From the NCBI RefSeq assembly GCF_039503195.1, contig NZ_JBCJKP010000001.1, forward strand, positions 10,106,001-10,170,000: DNA of 64,000 nucleotides, read 5' to 3'. This document shows positions 26,436-35,501 of this stretch, piece after piece. This DNA comes from Streptomyces mirabilis (GTDB lineage: Bacteria; Actinomycetota; Actinomycetes; Streptomycetales; Streptomycetaceae). Both the position numbers and the translations under genes were made by a program. The notes under the pieces are model-generated. The model saw only the letters and a program-made list of their open reading frames with translations. It made no database searches and was not told the origin of the DNA. How positions within the stretch are numbered: the first letter of the stretch is position 1; each line of letters opens with the position of its first letter.

Positions 26436-26894
26436 TCAGCGCACGCTGCCACCGCCGTGGCGCGCGTAGTGCTCGATCAGGGCCGCCCGGGTCGTCTCCA
26501 GCCGGTGCGCGAGGATCGCGGCGATGGTCCGGGTCAGCGACAGTTCCAGGGTCGGATCCCGGTCGCACAGCGTGCGCACCTCCGCGGCATCGAACTCGTA
26601 CGCGCGTACGGGACTGAACGCCTCGGCGCCGAAGTCCCAGTGGTGCGGCGGGAACAGCCACGACCAGCCGAGCAGATCGCCGGGCCCCAGTGTCGCCACG
26701 GAGATGCGTCGCTCCCCGACGACCCGCTGGTACAGGGAGACCGTTCCGGAGCGGATCACCCAGAAACGGTCCGCGGTTCCCCCTGCCTCGAAGATCTTTC
26801 CGTCCGCCGGGAAGGAGACCTCCCGGGCCAGGGACATCAGCCGTTCCCTGTGGTCGGGGGAGAGGGCGGGCAGCAGCCGGAGAGCAGTGGGCAT
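26436..26894 (-). CDS. Stand-alone cyclic nucleotide-binding-domain protein
   Basis: ATG 26894 has GGAGG at a spacing of six and gives 152 residues. The protein is a Crp-like beta-barrel (FPADGKIFEAGGTADRFWVIRSGTVSLYQRV, LGPGDLLGWSWLF) followed by a dimerisation-type helix, with no DNA-binding domain. It may sense a nucleotide or act as a regulatory subunit. It lies just upstream of the N-formylglutamate amidohydrolase gene on the same strand and downstream of the SpoIIE-type phosphatase. Confidence 0.82.
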   Translation of the reverse strand: MPTALRLLPALSPDHRERLMSLAREVSFPADGKIFEAGGTADRFWVIRSGTVSLYQRVVGERRISVATLGPGDLLGWSWLFPPHHWDFGAEAFSPVRAYEFDAAEVRTLCDRDPTLELSLTRTIAAILAHRLETTRAALIEHYARHGGGSVR

Positions 26895-27042
26895 CGCGGA
26901 CCTCCATCGCACCGCCGCAGGGCCCCATGGACGCGACGGCACATGTCGTACCGGTGTATCCCGTCACCTCCATTGGACCGGCAACCACGGAATTCGTCGC
27001 GCCGGGGGCCGGATGGAGACCGTGCGCCCTGCCGCAAGCCGC

Positions 27043-29748
27043 TCAGGGCAGTGGCTGTTCGGCCCAGATGACCTTGCCTGCCGGGGTGTATCGGGTGCCC
27101 CAGCGTTCGGCGAGCTGGGCGACGAGGAACAGGCCGCGTCCGCCCTCGTCTGTGGTGGCCGCGTACCGCAGGCGGGGTGAGGTGCTGCTGTTGTCCGAGA
27201 CCTCGCAGATCAGGCTGCGGTCACGCAGTACGCGGACCTGGATGGTGCCGCTGCCGTAGCGGATGGCGTTCGTGACCAGCTCGCTGAGGATCAGCTCGGT
27301 GGTGAACGCCATGTCGTCGAGGTCCCACTCCGCCAGCTGCCGGGTGACCGAGGCGCGTACCTCCCCCACCGCCGCCGGTTCGGACGGCACCTGCCATTCG
27401 GCGATGTGCTCGGCGCCGAGCGCGCGGGTGCCCGCGACGATCAGGGCGATGTCGTCGCTCGGGCGGTCCGGGAGCAGGGCGTCCAGGACCACCTGACAGG
27501 TGTCGTCCGGTGACCGGTCGACCCCTGTGAGCACGGCGCGCAGCAGCTCGAGCCCCTCGTCGATGTCCCGTTCCCGGTCCTCGACGAGTCCATCCGTGTA
27601 GAGCACCAGACGGCTGCCCTCCTCCAGCTTGAGTTCGGCCGTCTCGAACGGCAGACCCCCGAGCCCCAGCGGGGGCCCGGCGGGCACATCCGGGAATTCC
27701 ACGCTGCCGTCGGGACGGACCAGCGCCGGGGGCGGATGGCCGGCCCGGGTGACCGTGCAGAGCCGGGAGGCCGGGTCGTAGACGGCGTACAGGCAGGTGG
27801 CGCCGGTGATCGCGGCGCTGTTGTCCGCCGACGCCTCGTCCTGGTCGATGCGGCCGACCAGCTCGTCGAGGAGCCCGATGATCTCGTCGGGCGGCAGGTC
27901 CAGGGCGGAGAAGTTGTGGACGGCGGTCCGCAGGCGTCCCATCGTGGCCGCCGCGTGCAGCCCGTGGCCGACGACATCGCCCACGACGACGGCGACCCGG
28001 GCGCCGGACAGCGGCAGCACGTCGAACCAGTCCCCGCCCACCCCCGCCTGCGCCGGAAGATAGCGGTAGGCGATGTCCAGGGCGCTCTGCTCGGGCAGGT
28101 TGCGCGGCAGCAGACTGCGTTGCAGCGTCACGGCCATGGTGTGCTCGCGCGTGTAGCGGCGCGCGTTGTCGATGGAGACGGCGGCACGGGCGACCAGTTC
28201 CTCGGCGAGGGCCAGCTCCTCCTCGTCGAAGGGCTCGGGCTTGCGGGAACGCCAGAAGTTGACGACGCCCATCACCAGGGGGCCGACCCGAAGGGGCACG
28301 GTGATCAGCGAGTGGATGCCGTACTCCACCACCTGCGTCGTGCGTTCCAGGTCCTGGGCGAGCCAGCCGGGGGCCCCTTCGAGGTCCGGTTCGACGACGC
28401 CCTCGCCCGTGCGCAGGCTCCGGGCCTGGGGCGTGGAGGCGATGAAGCGGATCTTCTCGCCCACCGGGTAGAGCGGGGCGTCCTTGCGGATGCCGCTGTA
28501 CGCGGTACGGCGCAGCTCGGTGACGCGGTCCGGCTCCTCCCCGTTCAGTACGGAGTCCGCCAGGTCCACGGTCGCGAAGTCCGCGAACCGCGGAACGGCC
28601 ACCTCGGCCAGCGTCTCGGCGGTGCGGGTCACGTCCAGACTGGTGCCGACGCCCACCCCGATGTCGTACAGGAGCTTGAGGCGCTCGCGCGCCACCTCGG
28701 CCCGGCCGGACAGCGCGCGCAGCTCGGTCGAGTCACGCAGGGTGGCGACACTGCCGGGCGGCCCGCCCTGGAGGTCCGTGGGCCGCTGGTTGATGGCCAG
28801 CAGCCGGTCCCCGACCAGATGCACCTCGTCCGTGGCGACCCGTCCCGAGGCCAGCAGGTCGGCGGTGTCCGCCTCGAGGCCCAGTTCCAGGACATGCCGC
28901 CCCTCGGCGTCGGCGGGCAGGTCGAGCAGGCGCTGTGCCTCGTCGTTGGCGAGCAGTAGTCGTCCCTCGCCGCCGGCGATGATCACCCCCTCCCGGACGG
29001 CGTGCAGCACCGCGTCGTGGTGCTCGTACATCCGGGTCATCTCGTACGGGCCCAGGCCGTGTGTCTGGCGCAGCAGGCGTCGGCTCACGAGCGCCGTACC
29101 CCCGGTGGCCAGGGCGAGCGCGGCGGCCGCGGCGCCCAGCAGGAGGGGCAGCTGCCGGTCCGCGACCCCGCCCACGTTGGCGGTGGTGATACCGGCCGAC
29201 ACCATGCCCACGACCTTGCCGTCGGGCGCCTTGACGGGAACCGTGGCCTGCACCAGCGGCCCGATGGTCCCGTTGATCTCCTCGATGATGGGATGGCCGG
29301 CCAGCACGGGGGCGGTGTTCCCGACGAACTTCTTGCCGATCCGGTCCGGCTTGGGGTGGGTGTAGCGGATCCCGTCGGTGTTCATCACGACGATGAAGTC
29401 CACGTGGGACCGCATACGGGCGGCCTCGGCCTGCGGCTGCAGCACGAGCGTGGGGTGGGGCCTGCTCAGCGCCTCACGGGTGCCGGGCGCGTTGGCGAAC
29501 GTCTCGGCCACGGCCAGCGAACGATTGCGGGCCTCCTGGGTGCTGTCGTGCCGTACCTGCAGCACCAGCGCCACCACCGCGGAGACGATGAGCAGCAGCA
29601 CGATCACCACTTGCAGCACGAACACCTGGCCCGCGACGCTGCGTCCGCCCAGCGCGGACCGCGGTCCCCACGCGGGTCTGCCCCCCGCGCGCGGACCGCC
29701 TGGGCGAGGGGTCGACCGAGCCCGGGATCGACCCAAGAGCCGGACCAT
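27043..29748 (-). CDS. Multidomain SpoIIE-type PP2C phosphatase with sCache, PAS, GAF and RsbW-like kinase domains
   Basis: With ATG 29748 the protein has about 901 residues. Two membrane helices (near 42-64 and 190-212) enclose an extracytoplasmic sensor of the single-Cache type. PAS (about 230-330) and GAF (about 360-530) domains follow. The PP2C/SpoIIE part has GVGGDWFDVLPLSG and VVGDVVGHGLHAA, keeping the metal Asp residues. An anti-sigma-factor-like ATPase domain ends the protein (LILSELVTNAIRYGSG; DEGGRGLFLV). Such proteins control sigma-factor partner switching in stress and development. The membrane sensor suggests an extracellular ligand. A start 27 codons earlier is possible. Confidence 0.9.
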   Translation of the reverse strand: MVRLLGRSRARSTPRPGGPRAGGRPAWGPRSALGGRSVAGQVFVLQVVIVLLLIVSAVVALVLQVRHDSTQEARNRSLAVAETFANAPGTREALSRPHPTLVLQPQAEAARMRSHVDFIVVMNTDGIRYTHPKPDRIGKKFVGNTAPVLAGHPIIEEINGTIGPLVQATVPVKAPDGKVVGMVSAGITTANVGGVADRQLPLLLGAAAAALALATGGTALVSRRLLRQTHGLGPYEMTRMYEHHDAVLHAVREGVIIAGGEGRLLLANDEAQRLLDLPADAEGRHVLELGLEADTADLLASGRVATDEVHLVGDRLLAINQRPTDLQGGPPGSVATLRDSTELRALSGRAEVARERLKLLYDIGVGVGTSLDVTRTAETLAEVAVPRFADFATVDLADSVLNGEEPDRVTELRRTAYSGIRKDAPLYPVGEKIRFIASTPQARSLRTGEGVVEPDLEGAPGWLAQDLERTTQVVEYGIHSLITVPLRVGPLVMGVVNFWRSRKPEPFDEEELALAEELVARAAVSIDNARRYTREHTMAVTLQRSLLPRNLPEQSALDIAYRYLPAQAGVGGDWFDVLPLSGARVAVVVGDVVGHGLHAAATMGRLRTAVHNFSALDLPPDEIIGLLDELVGRIDQDEASADNSAAITGATCLYAVYDPASRLCTVTRAGHPPPALVRPDGSVEFPDVPAGPPLGLGGLPFETAELKLEEGSRLVLYTDGLVEDRERDIDEGLELLRAVLTGVDRSPDDTCQVVLDALLPDRPSDDIALIVAGTRALGAEHIAEWQVPSEPAAVGEVRASVTRQLAEWDLDDMAFTTELILSELVTNAIRYGSGTIQVRVLRDRSLICEVSDNSSTSPRLRYAATTDEGGRGLFLVAQLAERWGTRYTPAGKVIWAEQPLP

Positions 29749-29936
29749 GTGCCTATGTCTACACTGCCGGGCGCCCCGAGGCGAGAGGCAGCGCGTGGCG
29801 TGACAGGGGCCGGTCGGGGCCCGCGGCACGGGCCGCTCGGCGAGTGCTGCTGTCGGGCTGATCTGGCCGCATCATGGAGGGGGGTCGATTTGGCCGCTTA
29901 TGTAACTCTGGCTCGTCTCGGGTACGGGAGGTCGTC

Positions 29937-30173
29937 ATGCACACTCCGGACCGCTACCGGTTGATCTTCACCCATCAGGAATCAGGCGTCGGCGTCATCA
30001 CCGACGAGGTGGTCGTCGAACGGACCGACGCCCTTGGACCGGGCGGGAACCCGGTGTACTCCGACCCCACCGGCATCCTCCGCGCCGAGATCAGCACGGC
30101 CGGGGAAGTGCGGATGCTGGCCAGCGGCGGCTACCAGTCACCGATGGTGCCCACCGCCGAACCACTGCCCTGA
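29937..30173 (+). CDS. Small DUF6296-like protein
   Basis: The 78-residue protein starts at ATG 29937 with GGGAGG upstream. The sequence YRLIFTHQESG, TDEVVVERTDALGPGGNPVYSDPTGILRAEIS and VRMLASGG resembles the DUF6296 family of short streptomycete proteins. It is divergent from the phosphatase gene, and its last 43 bases overlap the 3' end of the convergent MFS gene. Function is unknown. Confidence 0.7.
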   Translation: MHTPDRYRLIFTHQESGVGVITDEVVVERTDALGPGGNPVYSDPTGILRAEISTAGEVRMLASGGYQSPMVPTAEPLP

Positions 30174-31354
30174 CCGTTCGGTCCGGCCCGCGACGAGCCG
30201 GTCGCGGGCCAGGTCAGTACGGCCAGGGCGCCGAGCGTGAGCACTCCGCCGACCAGGAAGGTCCCGCGCACCCCGACGGCGTGGAGCAGGGCGCCACCGG
30301 TCAGCGCGCCCGCCGCGACGCCCGCGTTGAAGGCGGCCGAGTTCGCCGCCAGGGCGAGTTCCGTGCGCCCGGGTGCGACGTGGAGGACCTGGCTCTGCGT
30401 GGCCATGAAGACGGGTCCCACCGACGCGCCCAGGAGCATCAGCAGGGCGACGGCCGCCACCTGGCTGCGCCCGCCGCCCAGGTACAGCCCGAGCAGCGCC
30501 GCCGCCTGGGTCGCCACCGGGACCGTCAGGGTCGCGCGCGGGAAACGGTCGAGGAGCGGGCCGGCCGCCGAGACGCCCGCGATGCCCGCCACCCCGAACG
30601 CCAGCAGTACGGCGCTCACCGACTCCCTGGAGAAACCGCTCACCTCGTCGAGGAAGGCGACGACGTACGTGAATCCCGCGAAGGCGCCGGTGACCGACAG
30701 CGCGGTGGTCGCCAGCACCACGGCGAACCGGCGGACGTCGGGGGTCGCCCCGTACGCCGCGTGCCCCTCGTCCGGGCGCGAGGTCGGCAGCAGGAGGGCG
30801 ACGGCGACGAGCGCGACGAGGCCGAGCGCGCCGAGTACCACGAAGGGTGCCCGCCAGCCGCTGTGCCCGCCCAGCCAGGTACCCGCCGGAACCCCGAGCA
30901 CCGTGGCGAGCGAGCCCCCGACGGAGAGCAGCCCGATCACCCGCCCGCGCCGCTCGGGCGGGAACAATCCCACGGCGACCGGACCCATCACCGCCCAGAA
31001 CAGCGCCTGGGCCAGCGCGGTCGCGATCCGTGCCGCGAGCAGGAAGCCGTACGAGACACCGCTCAGCGCCGACATCCAGCTGGCCGCCACGAGCAGTCCC
31101 AGCAGGCCCGACAGCAGATGGCGGCGAGGGATCGACCGGGTCAGGTGCGCGACGGGCAGCGAGACGACGGCCACGGTCAGGCCGTAGCCGGTGACCAGCA
31201 GCCCGACGGAGGAGAGCGACACGCGCAGGTCGTCCGCGATGAGCGGGAGCAGTCCGACGGGCAGATTCTCCGTGGTGTTGAAGGTGAACGCGGCCAGCAT
31301 GAGCGCGGCGACGACGGCGGCCCTGCGCCAGGCGGTGAGAAGAACGCTCGCCAT
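30131..31354 (-). CDS. MFS exporter (drug/sugar efflux type)
   Basis: The 407-residue protein has 12 hydrophobic segments, beginning FNTTENLPVGLLPLIADDL, with the family loop RIPRRHLLSGLLGLL after helix 2 and ATVLGVPAGTWLG in helix 5. The latter matches motif C of drug:proton antiporters. It is divergent from a DUF5937-like regulator, with a perfect palindrome between them, so it is probably a regulated efflux pump. The exported compound is unknown. Confidence 0.88.
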   Translation of the reverse strand: MASVLLTAWRRAAVVAALMLAAFTFNTTENLPVGLLPLIADDLRVSLSSVGLLVTGYGLTVAVVSLPVAHLTRSIPRRHLLSGLLGLLVAASWMSALSGVSYGFLLAARIATALAQALFWAVMGPVAVGLFPPERRGRVIGLLSVGGSLATVLGVPAGTWLGGHSGWRAPFVVLGALGLVALVAVALLLPTSRPDEGHAAYGATPDVRRFAVVLATTALSVTGAFAGFTYVVAFLDEVSGFSRESVSAVLLAFGVAGIAGVSAAGPLLDRFPRATLTVPVATQAAALLGLYLGGGRSQVAAVALLMLLGASVGPVFMATQSQVLHVAPGRTELALAANSAAFNAGVAAGALTGGALLHAVGVRGTFLVGGVLTLGALAVLTWPATGSSRAGPNGQGSGSAVGTIGDW

Positions 31355-31460
31355 CCACGAGCCTTTCTGCGAAGGGGCGTTGAGGGGGTGCCGAAGGGGG
31401 ACGGGCGGTCGGACGCGGCCACGGGCCAGCCTGCGTGGCCGCCGCGCGGGCCACTACTCT

Positions 31461-31476
31461 TTCGGCTGGAGCCGAA
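31461..31476. promoter_or_regulatory. Perfect palindrome TTCGGCT-GG-AGCCGAA between MFS and regulator
   Basis: Seven-base arms flank GG in the 172-base divergent region. The site is 51 bases before the regulator start and 107 bases before the MFS start. It fits a winged-helix dimer operator and is the best candidate target of the adjacent regulator. Confidence 0.75.
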
Positions 31477-31526
31477 TCGCCCATCCCGACTCCGTGCGCT
31501 CGGCCGAAGACCCGTCGGAGACTGTT

Positions 31527-32522
31527 TTGCCGCTGACCCTGCACCTCGGCACCGACGATCTGACGCGCTGCCGGTTCGCGGTGTCCCCGCTCTGCCAGAC
31601 GCACGAGGCGCTGCGCATGCTGCGGCGCCCGGACCGGCACGCCTTCCACCGGGACTGGCTGCGGCGCGTGCGCGACATCGTGGCGGGGCTGGACCTGGCG
31701 GAGCTGTGGCTGTTCATCCCTCGCAAGGGCGGTTACACCCCGGACTTCCTCGGACCGCCGCCGCGGACGCCGAACGCGTCCTTCGACGAGGAACTGGCCC
31801 TGATGCGCGCCACCGACCCCGCCCTGGCCCGTACGGAGCTGGCGCGTTCGCTCGCCTGCACACCCGGCGCCGCCGCATCGCCGTACGGGCGGGCGGCGTT
31901 GGAGGACCCGGCGGGCACCGTGCGACGCCTCGCCGACCTCACCGAGCGGGCCTGGCACGCGCTGCTCGCCCCGGACTGGCCTCGCCACCAGGCTCTCCTG
32001 GAGGCCGATATCGCCCACCGCTCACGGCAGTTGGCGGACGGCGGACTCGTGGCACTCTTCGGAGACCTGCACCCGGAGATCGGATGGGCGGACGACACCC
32101 TCACCCTGCGCAGGTACGCCGATCTGAAGGAGGCGCAGGGGCCCGACGGGCGGGGTGTGCTGCTGATGCCCAGTGTCTTCGTACGGCCGGACGTGGTGAG
32201 CGGCTTCGCCCGGCCCTGGCAGCCGACGGTGATCTATCCGGCCCGGGGCACGGGCGGCCCGCCGGCCGGGGCCGCCCCCGCCGAGGCGCCCGCCGCGCTG
32301 GCCCGGCTGCTCGGACCGCACCGCGCCGCCGTCCTCCTCGGCCTCGACGGTCCCGCCTCGACCACGACCCTGGCGAACCGCCACGGTCTGGCCCCCTCGT
32401 CCGTCTCGTCCCACCTCTCGGTGCTGCGCGAGGCCGGACTGCTGGTGTCGCACCGGCAGGGGCAGTACGTCCTCTACGAGCGCACGGCGCTGGGGGACGC
32501 ACTGGCAGCCGGGGCCCGATGA
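31527..32522 (+). CDS. DUF5937/ArsR-type winged-helix regulator
   Basis: TTG 31527, with GGAG six bases upstream, gives 331 residues. The start LPLTLHLGTDDLTRCRFAVSPLCQTHEALR is the typical opening of the DUF5937 regulators. The last 75 residues are an ArsR-like winged helix (LLGLDGPASTTTLANRHGLAPSSVSSHLSVLREAGLL, then HRQGQYVLYERT). It likely controls itself and the divergent MFS pump. The large N-terminal part probably binds an effector, but no ligand pocket can be named. Confidence 0.85.
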   Translation: MPLTLHLGTDDLTRCRFAVSPLCQTHEALRMLRRPDRHAFHRDWLRRVRDIVAGLDLAELWLFIPRKGGYTPDFLGPPPRTPNASFDEELALMRATDPALARTELARSLACTPGAAASPYGRAALEDPAGTVRRLADLTERAWHALLAPDWPRHQALLEADIAHRSRQLADGGLVALFGDLHPEIGWADDTLTLRRYADLKEAQGPDGRGVLLMPSVFVRPDVVSGFARPWQPTVIYPARGTGGPPAGAAPAEAPAALARLLGPHRAAVLLGLDGPASTTTLANRHGLAPSSVSSHLSVLREAGLLVSHRQGQYVLYERTALGDALAAGAR

Positions 32523-32523
32523 G

Positions 32524-33324
32524 TCACCCGGCGCCCTTGCAGGTGACGGTGAAGTGCGCTCCGTCGGGGTCGGTGAGGATGGCCTCGGTCGAGCCGAGTC
32601 CCTGCTGGTGGGCCGTGCCGCCGTGGGCGCGGGCGGCGCGGGCGGCGGCCTCGACGTCGTCGACGGTGAAGTGGATCTGCCAGTGCGGCCGGATGGTCGG
32701 GTCGGGCGCGGCCTCGACCGCGCCGGAGTGGATACGGGCCACGACGTCGCCCCGGCTGCGCAGCACGACCTCGTTGTCCTCGTAGCGCACCTCGCAGGAC
32801 CGGGGGTCCGAGGACGCCCACTCCAGGACCTCCGCGTAGAAGATGGCGGCGTCGAAGGCGTCGCGGGTGTGCAGCCGTACGAAGACCGGTGCCGCCCGGC
32901 GCCACTCCTCCCAGCCGGCCACCAGCTCGCCCTCCCAGATGCCGAACACCGCTCCGTCCCGGTCGGCCAGCAGCGCCGCCCGGCCCGGCGGGAACGAGAT
33001 CGGCCCCACCGCGGTCGTACCCCCGCGCTCCTGGCTACGCGACACGGTCTCGTCCGCACTCGCCACCGCGAAATACGGGGTCCACGTGGCCATCCTCTCG
33101 CCGATGCCGGACATCGCCGAGACGCCGGCCACCGGCACCCCGTTGACCCGGGCGAACCGGTACTCCCTGCCCAGCCTGCCCGTGTGCCACTCCCAGCCCA
33201 GTACGGCGTGGTAGAAATCCTGCGCGGCCCGCAGATCGCGTGTGGCCAGGCTGACCCAGCAGGGCGCTCCGAACACCGAGTGGCTGGGGACAACCGCACG
33301 GTCGAGTGTTCCGTCGCTCTTCAT
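32524..33324 (-). CDS. VOC-family protein with two glyoxalase-like domains
   Basis: The 266-residue protein has two VOC domains: APCWVSLATRDLRAAQDFYHAVLGWEW in the first and PVFVRLHTRDAFDAAIFYAEVLEW in the second, ending TDPDGAHFTVTCKG. The layout is that of CFP-30B-like streptomycete proteins. It is convergent with the regulator gene, whose stop lies one base away. A TTTATG/TATGGT promoter-like pair in an A/T-richer patch lies upstream, near 33500-33540. No metal-ligand set is complete enough to predict chemistry. Confidence 0.85.
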   Translation of the reverse strand: MKSDGTLDRAVVPSHSVFGAPCWVSLATRDLRAAQDFYHAVLGWEWHTGRLGREYRFARVNGVPVAGVSAMSGIGERMATWTPYFAVASADETVSRSQERGGTTAVGPISFPPGRAALLADRDGAVFGIWEGELVAGWEEWRRAAPVFVRLHTRDAFDAAIFYAEVLEWASSDPRSCEVRYEDNEVVLRSRGDVVARIHSGAVEAAPDPTIRPHWQIHFTVDDVEAAARAARAHGGTAHQQGLGSTEAILTDPDGAHFTVTCKGAG

Positions 33325-33553
33325 CGCTGTACCGTCCTGACCTCACTGGCCGCCAGCGGCCGGACGCGAGTACTCCGGGATGCCGGTGGCGTACGGCAAG
33401 CGAGCGGCGCCCGCCCAGCCCGGGGAGGCCTTCCGCACCGGAAGGCCTCCGACGGCTCAGGAGTACCCGCGGATCCGCTGTCTCATCAGCTCCAGCATCC
33501 CCCGCCTCGGCCTCCTACGCACCATACAAGGACATAAACGGGCATAAATGGAT

Positions 33554-33769
33554 TTACCCCAGGGGGCGCTCGAAGGTCAGGAGCAGCCCCTCCACCGAGC
33601 CGGGGCCTATGCGGCCCTTGACATCGGCGGACGTGATCGCCTTGAGCGCCCAGCCGTCCCCGGCGTGCTTGTTCAGAACCTTCTCCAGCTTGTCGCTGTC
33701 CAGCGCGTCGCCGATGAGCGACTCCCGGAAGGTGACGACCTTGTACTCGTACGTGTAAGCGTTGCTCAT
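33554..33769 (-). CDS. DUF4177-like small protein
   Basis: The 71-residue protein starts at ATG 33769. YEYKVVTFRESLIGDALDSDKLEKVLNKHAGDGWALKAITS is the DUF4177 pattern: a strand, a helix, then GDGWxL. LLTFERP ends the domain. Function is unknown. It is divergent from the aminotransferase gene across 165 bases. Confidence 0.82.
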   Translation of the reverse strand: MSNAYTYEYKVVTFRESLIGDALDSDKLEKVLNKHAGDGWALKAITSADVKGRIGPGSVEGLLLTFERPLG

Positions 33770-33934
33770 GACTGCGGGGTTCTCCTGCGGTTCGAACGGT
33801 AGGGCCGCGCCCACCCAATCACTGTTCGATGCCGCCGCACAGGGGAGAGGCCGGTCCGTACGGATACCTTTGGTGAAGCTTCATGGAGGGTCGGTCCGGG
33901 GGACGGGGAAGGACCGGCCGGGCGGAGGGAACTC

Positions 33935-35476
33935 ATGGACGAATCACCGGGCAGCGGTCACATACCCGCGACCGAGAAGCCTTCCGGAGACACTGCCGCC
34001 GACGAAGGGGGCGTGGACACCTTCGCCGGGCTGCGGGCGCGCGACTTCGGCTATCTCGACGAGGGCGGCCACACCTACCTCGACCACACGGGCGCCGGGC
34101 TTCCGCCGCGCTCGCTCGTCACGGGGAGTGCCGAACGGATCACCGGCGGGTTATTCGGCAACCCGCACTCCGAGAGCCCGGCCTCCCGCGCCTCGGGCCT
34201 GCTGCTCGCGGAGGCCCGCCGCGCGGTGCTCCGGCACTTCGGCGCGGACCCCGCCGAGTACGCCGTGATCTTCACGCCCAACGCCACGGGCGCGCTGCGC
34301 CTGGTCGGCGAGGCGTATCCGTTCGCGCGCGGCAGCAGGCTGGTGATGTCGCTGGACAACCACAACTCGGTCAACGGTCTGCGCGAGTACGCGCGGGCCA
34401 GAGGAGCCGCGACGGCGTACGTCCCCGTGAGCGGGGCCGGTCTGCGGATCGACGAGGAACAGCTGTGGGGCGCGCTCACCGCGCGCGGACGCGGTCCCGG
34501 GCGTCACCTGAGCCGCCTGAGCCGCCTGGGGCGCCTGAGCCGCCTGGGGCGCCTGGGGCGGCGTGGGGGCGGGGGGCCGCGCGGGCTGCTGGCCTACCCG
34601 GCCCAGAGCAACTTCACCGGCGTCCAGCATCCGCTGGAGTGGATCGCGCGGGCACAGGAGCAGGGCTACGACGTCCTGCTGGACGCGGCCGCCTTCGTGC
34701 CGACGAACCCGCTCGATCTCGGCCGGTTCCACCCGGACTTCACCGTGGTCAGCTGGTACAAGGTCTTCGGCCACCCCACCGGCATCGGCAGTCTGGTCGC
34801 CCGCCGGGAGGCCCTCGCCAAGCTGCGTCGGCCCTGGTTCTCCGGTGGCACGATCTACGCGGTCAGCGCGCAGGCGCAGTGGCACGTCCTCGCCGACGAC
34901 GAGGCGGCCTTCGAGGACGGCACGGTGAACTTCCTGTCCGTGCCGGACGTCACCGCCGGGCTGGAGTGGATCGACCGCCTCGGCATGGACCGGGTGCACG
35001 CCCACGTCACCGCCCTCACCGACCAACTGCTCACCGGTCTGCGCGCGTTGCGCCACAGCGACGACTCCCCGATGGCCCGCGTGTACGGCCCCTTGGACGT
35101 CGGGGCGGCCCGTGGCGGCACGGTCGCGCTCAACCTGTTGGGTGCGGACGGCCGGATCGTCGACGAACGCGTCGTCACCCGTGACAGCGCCGCGCGCGGC
35201 ATCTCCCTGCGGACCGGCTGCTTCTGCAACCCGGGTGCCGGCGAGGCGGCGTTCGCGCTGCCGCTGCGCAGGCTGCGCTCGGCCGCGGGCAGGCAACTCG
35301 GTTCGATGGAGGAGTACTTGGACCTGCTGCGGCTGCCTTCGGCGGGTGCCGTCCGCATCTCCCTGGGCGTGTCGTCCCAGCCCAGGGACATCGAGACGTT
35401 CCTGACGTTCGTGACCCAGACCTACCGCGACCGGGTGCCGGGGGCGTCGGGGCTGGCGGCTCGGGTGGGGTGCTGA
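33935..35476 (+). CDS. Class V aminotransferase (molybdenum cofactor sulfurase/cysteine desulfurase-like)
   Basis: The 513-residue PLP enzyme has YLDHTGAGLPP near the start, GNPHSESPASRASG, IFTPNATGALRLVGE, the PLP Lys in VVSWYKVFGHPTGIGSLV and a late RTGCFCNPGAGE, as in the N-terminal domain of molybdenum cofactor sulfurases. Lys and both Cys of that loop are present. The C-terminal MOSC domain of true MOCOS proteins is absent. A nonamer repeat expands a loop near residue 195. Cysteine desulfuration is the likely chemistry; its acceptor is unknown. Confidence 0.85.
   Translation: MDESPGSGHIPATEKPSGDTAADEGGVDTFAGLRARDFGYLDEGGHTYLDHTGAGLPPRSLVTGSAERITGGLFGNPHSESPASRASGLLLAEARRAVLRHFGADPAEYAVIFTPNATGALRLVGEAYPFARGSRLVMSLDNHNSVNGLREYARARGAATAYVPVSGAGLRIDEEQLWGALTARGRGPGRHLSRLSRLGRLSRLGRLGRRGGGGPRGLLAYPAQSNFTGVQHPLEWIARAQEQGYDVLLDAAAFVPTNPLDLGRFHPDFTVVSWYKVFGHPTGIGSLVARREALAKLRRPWFSGGTIYAVSAQAQWHVLADDEAAFEDGTVNFLSVPDVTAGLEWIDRLGMDRVHAHVTALTDQLLTGLRALRHSDDSPMARVYGPLDVGAARGGTVALNLLGADGRIVDERVVTRDSAARGISLRTGCFCNPGAGEAAFALPLRRLRSAAGRQLGSMEEYLDLLRLPSAGAVRISLGVSSQPRDIETFLTFVTQTYRDRVPGASGLAARVGC
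34508..34561 (+). repeat. Nonanucleotide minisatellite within the aminotransferase gene
   Basis: Six 9-base units alternate between CTGAGCCGC and CTGGGGCGC forms and encode L-S-R or L-G-R triplets. The expansion falls in a loop before GGGGPRGLLAYPAQSNFTG and stays in frame. Confidence 0.9.
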
Positions 35477-35501
35477 GGGTCTGGCGGGGGTTGACAGCCG
35501 C

